Of a DNA stretch of 64,000 bases, positions 43,045 to 52,584 are shown one piece after another (within the stretch, counting starts at the first letter, position 1; every line of letters begins with the position of its first letter). The DNA lies in NCBI RefSeq assembly GCF_017052585.1, contig NZ_JAFFHZ010000001.1, positions 1,426,001 through 1,490,000 on the forward strand, written 5' to 3'. This DNA comes from Paenibacillus apiarius. Its GTDB lineage: Bacteria; Bacillota; Bacilli; Paenibacillales; Paenibacillaceae. The notes beneath the pieces are model-generated. The model saw only the letters and a program-made list of their open reading frames with translations, did no database searches and was not told the DNA's origin. Position numbers and translations under genes: made by a program.

Positions 43045-43917
43045 ATGAGAACCGAAAAAGAAATGATGGATCTAATACTAACCACTGCCGCACAAGATGA
43101 GCGAATTCGCGCTGTCATTATGAACGGATCACGTGCCAATCCCAATGTAAAGAAAGACTTTTTTCAGGATTATGATATTGTATATGTCGTCAAAGCCATC
43201 GAATCATTTACATCGGATCATAGCTGGGTTGATCGGCTTGGCGACAGAATGATCATGCAAATGCCCGAGGATATTATTCTTGTTCCAGCTGAAGAGGATG
43301 GATGTTTTCCTTATCTTATGCAGTTCACAGACGGCAATCGGATAGATCTTACGCTAGTGCCTATAGAGAAGGCGGATGAACTTGTGGGGCGTGACAGCTT
43401 GAGTATCCTCCTTCTGGATAAAGATAAAATATTCGCGCCGTTTCCTCCGGCGAGTGATGAAGACTATCTTATCGGGCAACCGACTGCCAAGCTATTCTCG
43501 GATTGCTGCAATGAGTTTTGGTGGTGCAGCGCAAATGTTGCAAAAGGGCTGTGGCGGGAAGAACTGCCATATGCAAAAGCGATGCTTGAAGGTCCTGTGA
43601 GAAGCATGCTGAACAGCATGCTTGAATGGCATATTGGGATTGCGGCCAATTTTACTGTGAGCGCAGGCAAGTTCGGCAAATACTTCGAACAACACCTTGA
43701 AGATCAGATATGGAATGAGTTCGTAAATACTTATTCCGATGCTGATTACGAGAATATATGGCAATCGCTCTTTGCAATGTGCGGTTTGTTCAGACACGTT
43801 GCCGTAAATATCGCAGATCATTATGGCTATGAATATCCGCATGTTGACGATGAAAGAGTTACCGCACACCTTCATCATGTGAAATCCCTGCCTAAAGACG
43901 CTGCCGAGATGCACTGA
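43045..43917 (+). CDS. Aminoglycoside 6-adenylyltransferase family protein (AadK-like)
   Basis: The 290-residue nucleotidyltransferase has the ANT(6) pattern: IRAVIMNGSRANPN, the catalytic Asp pair in FQDYDIVYVV, the third acidic residue in NRIDLTLVP, and FNEFWWCSANVAKGL-type helices (here CNEFWWCSANVAKGLWREE). Active members adenylylate streptomycin at the 6-position. The gene is chromosomal, with no mobile element around it, so it is probably intrinsic. ATG 43045 has GGGAGG upstream. Confidence 0.9.
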   Translation: MRTEKEMMDLILTTAAQDERIRAVIMNGSRANPNVKKDFFQDYDIVYVVKAIESFTSDHSWVDRLGDRMIMQMPEDIILVPAEEDGCFPYLMQFTDGNRIDLTLVPIEKADELVGRDSLSILLLDKDKIFAPFPPASDEDYLIGQPTAKLFSDCCNEFWWCSANVAKGLWREELPYAKAMLEGPVRSMLNSMLEWHIGIAANFTVSAGKFGKYFEQHLEDQIWNEFVNTYSDADYENIWQSLFAMCGLFRHVAVNIADHYGYEYPHVDDERVTAHLHHVKSLPKDAAEMH

Positions 43918-43993
43918 ATTAGATGGGCATAACCCCCATCTGGACTGCATGAAATCCAACGGGGAATCAGTATTAACTCTAATAAAGAGTGCA

Positions 43994-44028
43994 AGAACCA
44001 TTAAGCCGCGGCTTAATGGTTCTTTTTA
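43994..44028 (+). terminator. Terminator after the adenylyltransferase
   Basis: A 30-nt perfect palindrome (AGAACCATTAAGCCG and its complement) is followed by TTTTT. Confidence 0.88.
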
Positions 44029-44158
44029 TAACCGCTTGCACTTCTGTTCTCTCTGCTGGGTGGATTCCCTTTGCAAATTTTACTAGACAGAGAAAAAATA
44101 CCCCTTCTTATCATACATTGAGGTTAGCGCTCAATAGCAGTGATTAGAAAGGGTGCCG

Positions 44159-44416
44159 TTACAGCATGATACCGTATTCAGTTACTTGATTGATTTGCAG
44201 CCGATCCATATGAATGATGTCATTCCACTGTTCGTTATTTACTGTAAAGTTCGCTTTCGTCTCTTGCTGTTCTTTGTCCTTGATAGAGCAAATGGAGAGC
44301 ATATTGCACGGATCCAAAAGACTTTGAAGAGCGCTGCCATGTCCTCCATTCTCTTGCTGTTCCCGATGTATTCTGCCTTTTTTCATATCTGGCGGCTTTG
44401 TTTTGTATGAGTTCAA
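44159..44416 (-). CDS. Hypothetical 85-residue hydrophilic protein
   Basis: The frame has an even, soluble composition: KKGRIHREQQENGG, LDPCNMLSICSIKDKEQQET, then NFTVNNEQWNDIIHMDRLQI. The opposite strand reads as hydrophobic shadow sequence. The TTG start has only a weak GTAAGG, and a start at the internal ATG (44383) is possible. No family is recognised. It stands alone between two terminated genes. Confidence 0.45.
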   Translation of the reverse strand: MNSYKTKPPDMKKGRIHREQQENGGHGSALQSLLDPCNMLSICSIKDKEQQETKANFTVNNEQWNDIIHMDRLQINQVTEYGIML

Positions 44417-44602
44417 GCCTTACAGCTTGCCCGCCTTGTTATTAGATGCATGAGAGATGAAAAAGGTTTGCTTTTTTAAGAATTTTTTAAGCAAATGTTC
44501 GCAAGAGTAACGTTCCATCATGGACGCCCCCGTTTGTCCCAGCCTCCACTCGGATATGGTGCGATGGAAACAACATATATTCCGTTGGCAAGCGATCATT
44601 AA

Positions 44603-45460
44603 TCATTGCACTTGCTTGGCAAGCGTCCGCTTGGCCTTGGTTACGATTCTTGCCGTCTCTTTCGTGTCCGATGTCCGCAGCCAATCGTCACATACTTGCA
44701 GGACCCATCCCGGATTCGACTTGCTCGCATCGTTCAGCCAATTGCCTGCCGAATCTTGAACATACTTGGCCGGGTCGGAATTGACGCCTTCCAATAGCGG
44801 CAGCGCCAATTCCGGTTCGAGCTTTAACTGCTCGATATGCTTGCACCAGACTCCTCTCGGCCTTGTCGATTCAATGGCAAATCTCCGGACATTGGCATCC
44901 GGATCCGTCACCCAGCTCTGATAGAGGGAGATCGCCGCCGGAAGCTCGCGAATAATCGATTCGCGGACCGCCATCCAACCGATTTCTCTTACACCGAAGT
45001 GCTTGTCGGCAGCAAATGGCTTCATCTGTATTAGCTTCTCCTCCAAGGAAAGCTCCTCGTTCAAGCCGATTAGATACGTTGCCCAACAACGTACGCTATC
45101 GGACAGATGAGCGGCTAGAAAATTCATGGCAGCAGTGAATTCCTGTTGACTGCGATTCAGCAGATCTACCCGGATCGCTTCGGCAATAAGCGGGATAATC
45201 TTCATCGTGCTTCTCTGCTTGAGTTGGTTGATCTCCAGCCCTAACGGCTGCACTAAATGATGAAGCCCAACTTCAGGCAGGACATGCCGCAGCAGAATCA
45301 CATGATCGACAGCCAGCCATTCCGTCAAATTGACGCTTTCAATCGCACCCTGATGCAATAACTCAAGCACCTCTTCCGGGATATCCGCAGCCTTGCTTGA
45401 CCCCTTGCGTGCCAGCACCTTATCGGGAACTTGCTTTGTAATCTGATGCTGTTCCTCCAT
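44603..45460 (-). CDS. AlkD-like HEAT-repeat DNA alkylation repair protein
   Basis: The 285-residue all-helical protein has HEAT-like repeats, including FGVREIGWMAVRESIIRELP and DPDANVRRFAIESTRPRGVW, with SNPGWVLQVCDDWL at the C-terminus. This matches the DNA alkylation repair enzyme superfamily (AlkC/AlkD), which removes 3-methyladenine-type lesions. ATG 45460 has AGGAGG 7 nt upstream. It is transcribed alone. Confidence 0.8.
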   Translation of the reverse strand: MEEQHQITKQVPDKVLARKGSSKAADIPEEVLELLHQGAIESVNLTEWLAVDHVILLRHVLPEVGLHHLVQPLGLEINQLKQRSTMKIIPLIAEAIRVDLLNRSQQEFTAAMNFLAAHLSDSVRCWATYLIGLNEELSLEEKLIQMKPFAADKHFGVREIGWMAVRESIIRELPAAISLYQSWVTDPDANVRRFAIESTRPRGVWCKHIEQLKLEPELALPLLEGVNSDPAKYVQDSAGNWLNDASKSNPGWVLQVCDDWLRTSDTKETARIVTKAKRTLAKQVQ

Positions 45461-45952
45461 GTCCATGCCTCCTCATCCTTATAGCCGAAACCATTCCGGC
45501 CGTTCACAAACATATGTTCTTGTTTGATTTCAGTATATACCGTATCTTAGGCTTTATACAACCAGCTATTCGGGACTTCGCTCTTTTTTCATTCCCGGTT
45601 CCATGTTCCTTGCAGGATACAGACTGATAACCGTAGGACTTACCCATGCAGGAGACCGGAGGCTCAATCTGCTTTTAATTACATGCGGCTTATTGTAAAT
45701 GACACCGCTGTTCAGTACAATATGATACACACCAAGAGCACTGTAACGCACGACAACAGCATTCCAGGCGAGGAAGGGAGGCACAATCCGAGGGATGATG
45801 CGCACCCGCATTCGCTGCTGTTCATCATTTTCCGAAAAGAGCAGTCCTCATCTCATCCCGGCAAGGCCACAAGAGGGAGCAAGGTCCTCCCCCTTGCTTC
45901 AGGCGTATACTCCATGACAATGAATACGGATACAAAGGAGTGTATCATCGGC
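45461..45952. other. Intergenic region upstream of the M60 peptidase gene
   Basis: The open frame of the peptidase continues upstream to 45683, but there it has no family resemblance and no ribosome site. A short minus-strand frame (45566-45811) is equally unsupported. No gene is assigned here. Confidence 0.35.
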
Positions 45953-48460
45953 ATGAACATGAATACGAAAATGATTATGATCTCCGCAATCTGCTCCATG
46001 ACTCTGGCATTGTCCTTGTTCTCGACTTCTATATTCGCGGATCCGGTACCTGCGTCATCATCAGTGAGGCCCGAGCAGCCGCTCAACGCCAAAATTGCAA
46101 CCGCTTCCTTCACTGAGCGCGACCTGGATCTGTTGAGCCGGGATATGACAGGCCTTCCCCTTGACGGCGATTCCTATAACGGCGGCGTCGCAGCCATAGG
46201 CCAGAATGCCTTCGCCGTGGCGGCCAGCCCCAAATCGACACCCATAATGGCAGCGGCCCGTTACGGACAAGGCCGGGTTGTCACGGTCGGAAGCGAATCG
46301 TATTTCAACTTGAGCGAATCCGATCAACCGAACGGCAAGGCGACGATTGCGCGCAATATCCTGCTGTGGGCGACAGAAGGCTTGACCACGAGCTATCAGG
46401 ACGCGCTTGCCGGCAAAGGTCGCATCGCCCTCCTTACGAAGACAGAAGACTTCAAGGCACGATCCGATCTTCCGGTAGATATTACACGAATCGACAGTTG
46501 GAGGGAAGCCGATAAGAGCGGCAAGCCAATGCTTGACCCCGGCAAGTTCCCCGTCGCCTTCATTGACTATAAATTCGTCAGTAAAGACGAAGTGCCGGCG
46601 CTGCTTGATTACATACACAAAGGAGGCAGGCTGGTCGTCGCTCTCAAAGGATGGGTATTGGAGCAATTCCCTAATGTATCGCTGGATACCGCCCAGTCTT
46701 CGGCATCCCTCGGAACGGACTATCCGCTTCAGCAGCTGCTCAATTCGGCCGGCTTGAGCTTGATGAACAATCAGGCGACGACGTGGGACGGTACGGCCCC
46801 GTTCCTCAATGCCAATCAAGCGGCGGCCTACGAAATCGGCAATTTGATCTCCGAAGCCAAATGGATAGAAGCCGGCACCAAAACGATCGATGAAGTTCGC
46901 ATCGGCTTTCCGGATTCGAATGCAGAACAGAAAATGGCCATTTTAACCTCTACGTTGAGTTCTACGCTCGGCGCTCTTACTCCGTCCAGTTCGATTTATG
47001 ATCAAGTCCAATCCGATTCCCATCAATTCACTCATGTGGCGCTTCCGGTCGATCCGCAAAAGAAGCCGTACAGCGCTTCCCTGCTTCCGGTCGTCATGGA
47101 CCGCATCTACCAGAATCCGTCCGGAACGAAGTCGCCGTTCGCCGATGCCTTTCCAGGCAAGGTGTCCGTTGAGGCTCCTGTCATTAACGACAAGGTTGTC
47201 GAGGTCGATTTCGATTACTCCACTTATGATTACCTGCGCCAAGGAACCGTTCCGAAAAATTGGATCAGCACCGGATTGTACGCGGAAGCGGGCAAGACGA
47301 TTACCGTCACTGTGCCAGGGGGAACGCCCGACTTGGATGTGCAGATCGGCGCTCATACCGATAATCTGAAGGGCCTGCCGATCGACAAGTGGTCCCGCGC
47401 GCCGCTCGTGACGACACGGATGTCATTGAAGCCGGGCGCCAATACGATAACGAGCCCCTATGGCGGATTGGTCTATTTGATTCCGGCGAAGCCGCAATCA
47501 GGCAAGAAGGCTGCGGTTCATCTGAGCGGCGCCGTCAATGCTCCGTACTATGTGCTGGGAACGACGGACAAGGAAGAATGGAAGAATACCGTGCGCAACT
47601 ATTCGGCGCCTTGGGCAGAGCTGCAATCAAGACGCGTCATCATCACCGTTCCGTCCGAATATGTGCGCAATCTGGATAGCCCGGAGGAGTTCCTGAAATT
47701 ATGGGATGTCATGCTCGATCAATACGACAAACTGGCGGGCGTCGCGCCGAACAAGCCGGAGCCGCACCGCAGCGTTACGCTTCCGTACCGTTATGCCGGC
47801 GATGCCCAGATCAGCGCCGGCTTCATGCATGCCGGTTATCCGATCATGTTCTTCAACGATCCGTCGGCTATCGATGCGGTAACCGTGAATGGCATCAAGA
47901 CGCTCGACGGATGGGGCTGGTGGCACGAGACGGGTCATGAATACCAGCAATACGCTTGGACATGGGGCGCAGTCGGCGAAGCGACGGTCAATATATACTC
48001 CCTGTTCATTCAAGACTATTTTGGCAACCATTCGCGTCTTCTCACCAAGAAGACTTCAGACGGCAAAACGTATTACGACGTCGCCTTCGAATATTTGAAC
48101 AACAGCACTCCAAATAAAAACTTCAACAACGGCGATCAGAACGACGTCTGGACGCGTCTGATCATGTTCCGCCAGCTGCAGATCGCCTACGGCTGGGATC
48201 TGTACACGAAGCTGCACACTTCCGTCCGCGACATGCCGCAAGCGCAGCTCCCGCAGAACGATCAGGAGCGAATCGATCTATTCGTGGCCAAGACCTCGGA
48301 GCTCAGCGGCAACAATCTGCTAGAATTTTTTGATACATGGGGCTTGAAATATTCGGATAAGGCCAAAGCCAAGGTGCTCGGCTTGAAGCTGCCGAAGCCC
48401 GCGGCCGCTATTTGGACGTTGAAGGACAGCCTTGTTCCGGGAGGAAGCGAACAAAATTGA
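45953..48460 (+). CDS. Secreted M60-family zinc metallopeptidase (enhancin/mucinase-like)
   Basis: The product has about 835 residues. A signal peptide (MIMISAICSMTLALSLFSTSIFA) is followed by a glutamine-amidotransferase-like N-terminal region (about 30-330) and an M60 domain. Its gluzincin site is His658-Glu-Thr-Gly-His662 in WWHETGHEYQQ with Glu676 in GAVGEATVN. M60 enzymes cut glycosylated proteins such as mucins. AAGGAG lies 12 nt before ATG 45953. No dockerin, carbohydrate-binding or wall-anchor domain is seen, so it is probably released. A terminator follows. Confidence 0.92.
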   Translation: MNMNTKMIMISAICSMTLALSLFSTSIFADPVPASSSVRPEQPLNAKIATASFTERDLDLLSRDMTGLPLDGDSYNGGVAAIGQNAFAVAASPKSTPIMAAARYGQGRVVTVGSESYFNLSESDQPNGKATIARNILLWATEGLTTSYQDALAGKGRIALLTKTEDFKARSDLPVDITRIDSWREADKSGKPMLDPGKFPVAFIDYKFVSKDEVPALLDYIHKGGRLVVALKGWVLEQFPNVSLDTAQSSASLGTDYPLQQLLNSAGLSLMNNQATTWDGTAPFLNANQAAAYEIGNLISEAKWIEAGTKTIDEVRIGFPDSNAEQKMAILTSTLSSTLGALTPSSSIYDQVQSDSHQFTHVALPVDPQKKPYSASLLPVVMDRIYQNPSGTKSPFADAFPGKVSVEAPVINDKVVEVDFDYSTYDYLRQGTVPKNWISTGLYAEAGKTITVTVPGGTPDLDVQIGAHTDNLKGLPIDKWSRAPLVTTRMSLKPGANTITSPYGGLVYLIPAKPQSGKKAAVHLSGAVNAPYYVLGTTDKEEWKNTVRNYSAPWAELQSRRVIITVPSEYVRNLDSPEEFLKLWDVMLDQYDKLAGVAPNKPEPHRSVTLPYRYAGDAQISAGFMHAGYPIMFFNDPSAIDAVTVNGIKTLDGWGWWHETGHEYQQYAWTWGAVGEATVNIYSLFIQDYFGNHSRLLTKKTSDGKTYYDVAFEYLNNSTPNKNFNNGDQNDVWTRLIMFRQLQIAYGWDLYTKLHTSVRDMPQAQLPQNDQERIDLFVAKTSELSGNNLLEFFDTWGLKYSDKAKAKVLGLKLPKPAAAIWTLKDSLVPGGSEQN

Positions 48461-48491
48461 CTTCAAGCTTCACGATAGGAGTAAGGTAAAA

Positions 48492-48522
48492 AGAGGGGGG
48501 AGTCTCCCCCTCCTTTTCGTTT
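48492..48522 (+). terminator. Terminator after the M60 peptidase gene
   Basis: AGAGGGGGGA and TCCCCCTCCT pair around GTC, followed by TTTTCGTTT. Confidence 0.8.
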
Positions 48523-48642
48523 GGCGCGCCGTTCCTCCCTCTCAGGCAGCTCACCTATGTGCTGGCAGATCGCCCTAAGATCGTTCATAATAGATGGATA
48601 TACAGATGAATGTTGATCAACCTACATGGGAGGGCGGATACG

Positions 48643-49917
48643 ATGATTCGAGCGGTTCTGTTTGACTTTGACGGAACGTTGGCGGATACGCTGCCGCTAT
48701 CTTTGCATGCGTTTACAGCGGTATTCAAACGATATGATAACCGGATCGTCACGAACAAAGAAATTGTCGCCATGTTCGGACCGACGGAGGAGGGCATCCT
48801 CACAGCCAACCTTCGGCATGCCGGACTATTGCCGCAAGCGGTCGAAGAATACTTCGAGCTGTACCGCAATTGGCATCCAAGCTTCGTGCGTTCGTCGGCG
48901 GATATTCGCGGCTTGCTGCAAGCCTTGAAGGAGAGAGGCCTGGCAGTTGGCGTCGTGACGGGCAAAGGCCGGAGAGCCTACGATATTTCGGTCGGCATGC
49001 TCGGGCTGGCCCCGTTCATTGATGCGGCCGTTACGGGAGACGACGTGAAGCGGGCTAAGCCTGATCCGGAAGGAATTGCGACAGCGCTGCACGCTCTGCA
49101 GGCAGATCCCGCCGAGGCCATATGGATCGGAGACAGCGAAGCTGACATTGTTGCTGGTGTGGCTGCCAGGGTCTATACCGCAGGCGCGAAGTGGTTCGAC
49201 ACGGTGCAGTCCGAGCATTTCGCGACGGTGCCGAATGCAATCTTCACCCGAACTGCGGAATTGTTGGAACTAATCGATTGCAGCAATACAGGGAGTACGA
49301 ATGAAATAAAGTGGCTTCAATGGGCGAAACGGCTGCAAGCGCTGGCTCAAACCGGGCTCACCTACACGAAGGACGTATATGACCGGGAGCGCTATGAGGA
49401 ATTGCGGGGAATGAGCGTAGACATGATGGCCAACTATTCTGAAGTTAACAAGGAACAGATCGAGCTCGCTTTTGCGGCCGAGGATGGTTACGCGACACCC
49501 AAGGTCGATATACGCGGCGTAGTCTTCAAGGATGACCGGATTTTGCTCGTTCGGGAAAAAGCCGACGGCGCATGGTCGTTACCCGGCGGATGGGCGGATA
49601 TCGGGTTCTCGCCGGCAGAAATAGCCGTTAAGGAAATTCAAGAGGAGTCCGGCTATGAGACGGAAGCGGTCAGACTGCTGGCGATTATGGATAAGCGGCT
49701 TCACCATCATCCTCCGGAGCCTTACCATGTGTATAAGCTGTTCATTCAATGCAGGGTGGTGGGCGGAGAAGCATTAAGCGGCGTAGAAACGAGCGCCGTC
49801 CGTTTCTTTCGTGAAGATGAGCTCCCTGAGCTTTCTGTCGAACGCAATACGGCACGGCAAATTCGGACGATGTTCGAATTTTTGAGACAGCCCGACAAGC
49901 CGGTCATTCTCGATTAA
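48643..49917 (+). CDS. HAD phosphatase-Nudix hydrolase fusion
   Basis: The 424-residue protein joins two enzymes. Residues 1-215 form a HAD phosphatase of the PpaX/Gph type (VLFDFDGTLADT, VVTGKGRRA, KRAKPDPEGI, IWIGDSEADI). Residues 225-424 form a Nudix protein whose N-terminal helix pair (WLQWAKRLQALAQTGLTYTK) resembles Bacillus YjhB. The Nudix box reads GWADIGFSPAEIAVKEIQEE-SG, keeping the catalytic EE but with Phe for the first Glu. It may clean up phosphorylated nucleotide derivatives. GGGAGG precedes ATG 48643. Confidence 0.88.
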   Translation: MIRAVLFDFDGTLADTLPLSLHAFTAVFKRYDNRIVTNKEIVAMFGPTEEGILTANLRHAGLLPQAVEEYFELYRNWHPSFVRSSADIRGLLQALKERGLAVGVVTGKGRRAYDISVGMLGLAPFIDAAVTGDDVKRAKPDPEGIATALHALQADPAEAIWIGDSEADIVAGVAARVYTAGAKWFDTVQSEHFATVPNAIFTRTAELLELIDCSNTGSTNEIKWLQWAKRLQALAQTGLTYTKDVYDRERYEELRGMSVDMMANYSEVNKEQIELAFAAEDGYATPKVDIRGVVFKDDRILLVREKADGAWSLPGGWADIGFSPAEIAVKEIQEESGYETEAVRLLAIMDKRLHHHPPEPYHVYKLFIQCRVVGGEALSGVETSAVRFFREDELPELSVERNTARQIRTMFEFLRQPDKPVILD

Positions 49918-49977
49918 TTCATTCGGCTGTGCTATTATAAACTTCGTCATGTCAGCACAGAACGGAGTTGCATCAGC

Positions 49978-50550
49978 TTGGCACAGTTATACTTTCGATA
50001 TGGCGCGATGAACAGCGGGAAATCCATCGAAATCTTAAAAGTCGCACACAACTATGAGGAACAGAACAAGTCGGTCCTTATCTTCACTTCCGTCTTGGAT
50101 GACCGGGACGAAGTCGGATATGTGTCTTCCCGCATCGGATTAAGACGCGAAGCGATACCGATTCATCCGCATACGGATGTGTTCGAGATTGTGCGCCGCC
50201 AGCCCGAGCCGGCGTCTTGCGTGCTTGTGGATGAGGTGCAGTTCCTGAAAAAGGAGCACATTATGCAGCTTACCTCCATTGTGGATGAGCTCGACATTCC
50301 GGTTATGGGGTTTGGACTTAAGAATGATTTCCGCAACGAATTGTTCGAGGGAAGCCGATATATGCTGCTGTATGCAGACAAACTGGAGGAAATGAAGACG
50401 ATCTGCTGGTTCTGCGAGCGAAAGGCGACGATGAACCTGCGAGTAGACGGCAACGGCAATCCTGTATATACGGGCGATCAGATTCTGATCGGCGGCAACG
50501 ACCGCTACTATCCGGTATGCCGGAAATGCCACAGGAACCCGCCACTATAA
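49978..50550 (+). CDS. tdk: Thymidine kinase
   Basis: The 190-residue TK1-type enzyme phosphorylates thymidine in the salvage pathway. It has the P-loop YGAMNSGKS, the catalytic Glu region VDEVQFLKK and a C-terminal zinc site ([10 protein letters not shown] and CRKCH). The TTG start has CGGAG 10 nt upstream. It is not beside the usual rpmE/prfA neighbours, though the length is normal. Confidence 0.94.
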   Translation: MAQLYFRYGAMNSGKSIEILKVAHNYEEQNKSVLIFTSVLDDRDEVGYVSSRIGLRREAIPIHPHTDVFEIVRRQPEPASCVLVDEVQFLKKEHIMQLTSIVDELDIPVMGFGLKNDFRNELFEGSRYMLLYADKLEEMKTICWFCERKATMNLRVDGNGNPVYTGDQILIGGNDRYYPVCRKCHRNPPL

Positions 50551-50647
50551 CGTCAAGACACAGGTGCCCGGCTTATCCGACGATGAGATCGGAGCCGGGC
50601 GTTTGCGTCCCATTCATGGATTGCTTCTGTTCTTGACGTCCTCGTGA

Positions 50648-50962
50648 CTAGAAGAAATAACGCAGCAGCATCATGGAAAGGATGCCCACCGCCACCGTCC
50701 CCATCAGACTGCGGGTCAGGACGGCTACGAGCACCGTAGGCAATGCGGCCCACAATCGGATGAAGCCCGAATCGGCCGCATTCAACAGCAATTCCTGCGA
50801 CAGCAAAGCAGCCATGATCGCGATCGGAATATAATGAAGCCAGCGCATCGACCATTCAGGCAGCTTCATTTTGCTTAACACGACAAGCGGAAATACCCGC
50901 GGAATCATCGTCACGACTGCGCCTCCCACTATTATTAGCATGAGCTCCCATCTCACTTCCAC
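50648..50962 (-). CDS. azlD: AzlD-family amino-acid export subunit
   Basis: The 104-residue protein has four membrane segments (MLIIVGGAVVTMIPRVFPLVV typifies the family) and overlaps the azlC stop by about 10 nt. AzlCD exports branched-chain amino acids or their analogues; this small subunit is required together with AzlC. The exact start (GTG 50962, GTG 50956 or ATG 50941) is uncertain. Confidence 0.88.
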   Translation of the reverse strand: MEVRWELMLIIVGGAVVTMIPRVFPLVVLSKMKLPEWSMRWLHYIPIAIMAALLSQELLLNAADSGFIRLWAALPTVLVAVLTRSLMGTVAVGILSMMLLRYFF

Positions 50963-51663
50963 TTCTCAATCACCATCCCTATCGCAGCCGCCAGCATCGT
51001 CGCGGCAATGACATCTATTCCAGACGGCAGCACCGTATGCAGGCCAACGGTCAGCAGCAAGGCGCACATTAGGACAGCCAGATCGTGTCTCCGTCCGGGC
51101 CGATCCGCCATTTGCAGAACGAGCAGGCCGATGAACATCGCCGGCAAGGCGTAATCGAGGCCGAACGCTTCCGGCTTGCCAATCCATTGCCCAAAAATAC
51201 CGCCGGCAATATTGGCAAGCAGCCAATTCAAATAGGCTGTTATATTCAAGCCGAGCATCCAGCCGTTATCGGCATAACCTGTCCGCGAGAGCCGATTCGC
51301 CGCGACTGCAAACGTCTCATCGGTCAACAGGAAGCCATGAATCGTATTCTTCCAAGCAGGCAAATGCCGAAAATAAGGCGCCAGCGCTGCGCTCAGCAGC
51401 AAATAACGCAAATTCGCGATAAATATGGTGGCGATAATGGACGTAATCGGGGCCCCGGCCGCGAACATGCCCACTGCAATAAACTGTGCGGAACCGGCAT
51501 ACAGCACCACGGACATGAGCGCAATTTCCGCTATGGTCAATCCCGCCGTCCGCTCCACGACACCGGCAGCGAAGCCGATGCTTAAATATCCGAGCACCGT
51601 CGGCAGGCAATCTTTCACGCCCAGCCAAAAAAGTCGTTCCTGCACCGCAGCATTCTCCTTCAT
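50953..51663 (-). CDS. azlC: AzlC-family branched-chain amino acid exporter
   Basis: The 236-residue membrane protein has the AzlC signature DCLPTVLGYLSIGFAAGVV and SAQFIAVGMFAAGAP followed by NLRYLLLSAAL. It forms the large subunit of a proton-coupled exporter for branched-chain amino acids and analogues. ATG 51663 has GGGGAG 7 nt upstream. A 23-bp element (51688-51710) in its promoter is repeated before the TrmB-type regulator gene upstream. Confidence 0.92.
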   Translation of the reverse strand: MKENAAVQERLFWLGVKDCLPTVLGYLSIGFAAGVVERTAGLTIAEIALMSVVLYAGSAQFIAVGMFAAGAPITSIIATIFIANLRYLLLSAALAPYFRHLPAWKNTIHGFLLTDETFAVAANRLSRTGYADNGWMLGLNITAYLNWLLANIAGGIFGQWIGKPEAFGLDYALPAMFIGLLVLQMADRPGRRHDLAVLMCALLLTVGLHTVLPSGIDVIAATMLAAAIGMVIEKWK

Positions 51664-51687
51664 CCCAAAGCTCCCCTCTTATTAGAT

Positions 51688-51710
51688 GTTATTATTCTAA
51701 CGACTATAAT
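51688..51710. promoter_or_regulatory. Shared 23-bp element in the azlCD promoter
   Basis: The plus strand reads GTTATTAT-TC-TAA-CG-ACTATAAT, 25 nt before the azlC start codon. It agrees at 19 of 23 positions with the element at 52585-52607 before the regulator gene, including orientation and distance to the start codon. This is a strong candidate operator. Confidence 0.7.
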
Positions 51711-51737
51711 TTCTTCAAAAAAAAGGCTCAATCTGCG

Positions 51738-52553
51738 TCATTCCGCATTGAACCGAAGCCCAGTAACGACGTGCACCAGATCAGGCTTCGTGCGCCAGAG
51801 CCGGTCCAAGCGTTCCGGACCGTATTCTCTTGTAACCTCTTCGACCATGATGTCATGCCGTATGTACTCCGTTGCCACCAATACCAAGGCCGGATCACGG
51901 GTCTTGACCGCCCAAGCCGGAGCATGATTGGAGAAGCTGGCGATGAGAACTTCCTCCCCGTCGCGCGATACAATTGTTAAATGTCCGCCCATTCGTTGTT
52001 CTACGACATCGGGAGTCATGTAATTATGATGATAGGTATTGCCTAGTTCAATCTCAGGCGCGCCGAACAGAATCGAGAAGACACTCACCCCTGCCTGAAC
52101 GCGCTGTTGAATTGCCGGCTGAATCGGCGGAACTTGCGGTTCCCATACCGATAACCACAATTCCTCCTTCGCGTTCTCGATCATGTCATTCATTTCATCA
52201 ATCACGCGCTGATCGCTGCGGACATGCCAGATGACATCCACTTCACGCTCACTTTCCATCCCCGATAACGCATGCTCCAAATAATCGAATGACTGTTCAT
52301 ACGATTTGCGCAGCCGATTCATTAGTTCCGTCGCAGGCACTGGCGCATATTTCACGGGTTCGGACGGCACCGTATAGATCGCCCCTTTATCCAATAGCTT
52401 GCCGAGCACTTCATAGATCATCGACCTCGGCACGCCAGAGCGCTTGCTTATCTCGTATCCGGTAACCGGAGAGGTCCGCAAAAGGCCCACATAGGCCTTC
52501 GCTTCATATTGAGAGAAACCCAGCTTATGCAGCTCCGCAACAATTTCGTCCAT
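51738..52553 (-). CDS. TrmB-family transcriptional regulator
   Basis: The 271-residue protein has an N-terminal winged helix (LGFSQYEAKAYVGLLRTSPV with TGYEISKRSGVPRSMIYEVL), a coiled linker and a C-terminal TrmB/phospholipase-D-like ligand domain (ENAKEELWLSVWEP). Such regulators bind sugars or other small ligands. Its position directly upstream of azlC and a shared promoter element indicate it controls azlCD and itself. ATG 52553 has AAAGGAAG upstream. Confidence 0.87.
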   Translation of the reverse strand: MDEIVAELHKLGFSQYEAKAYVGLLRTSPVTGYEISKRSGVPRSMIYEVLGKLLDKGAIYTVPSEPVKYAPVPATELMNRLRKSYEQSFDYLEHALSGMESEREVDVIWHVRSDQRVIDEMNDMIENAKEELWLSVWEPQVPPIQPAIQQRVQAGVSVFSILFGAPEIELGNTYHHNYMTPDVVEQRMGGHLTIVSRDGEEVLIASFSNHAPAWAVKTRDPALVLVATEYIRHDIMVEEVTREYGPERLDRLWRTKPDLVHVVTGLRFNAE

Positions 52554-52584
52554 GAATGTCACGCTTCCTTTTTCGCACATAGTA

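Noticed and set aside
45683-45952. N-terminal extension of the M60 peptidase frame
   Set aside because: It would place about 90 residues before a clear signal peptide and has no ribosome site; the start at 45953 is preferred.
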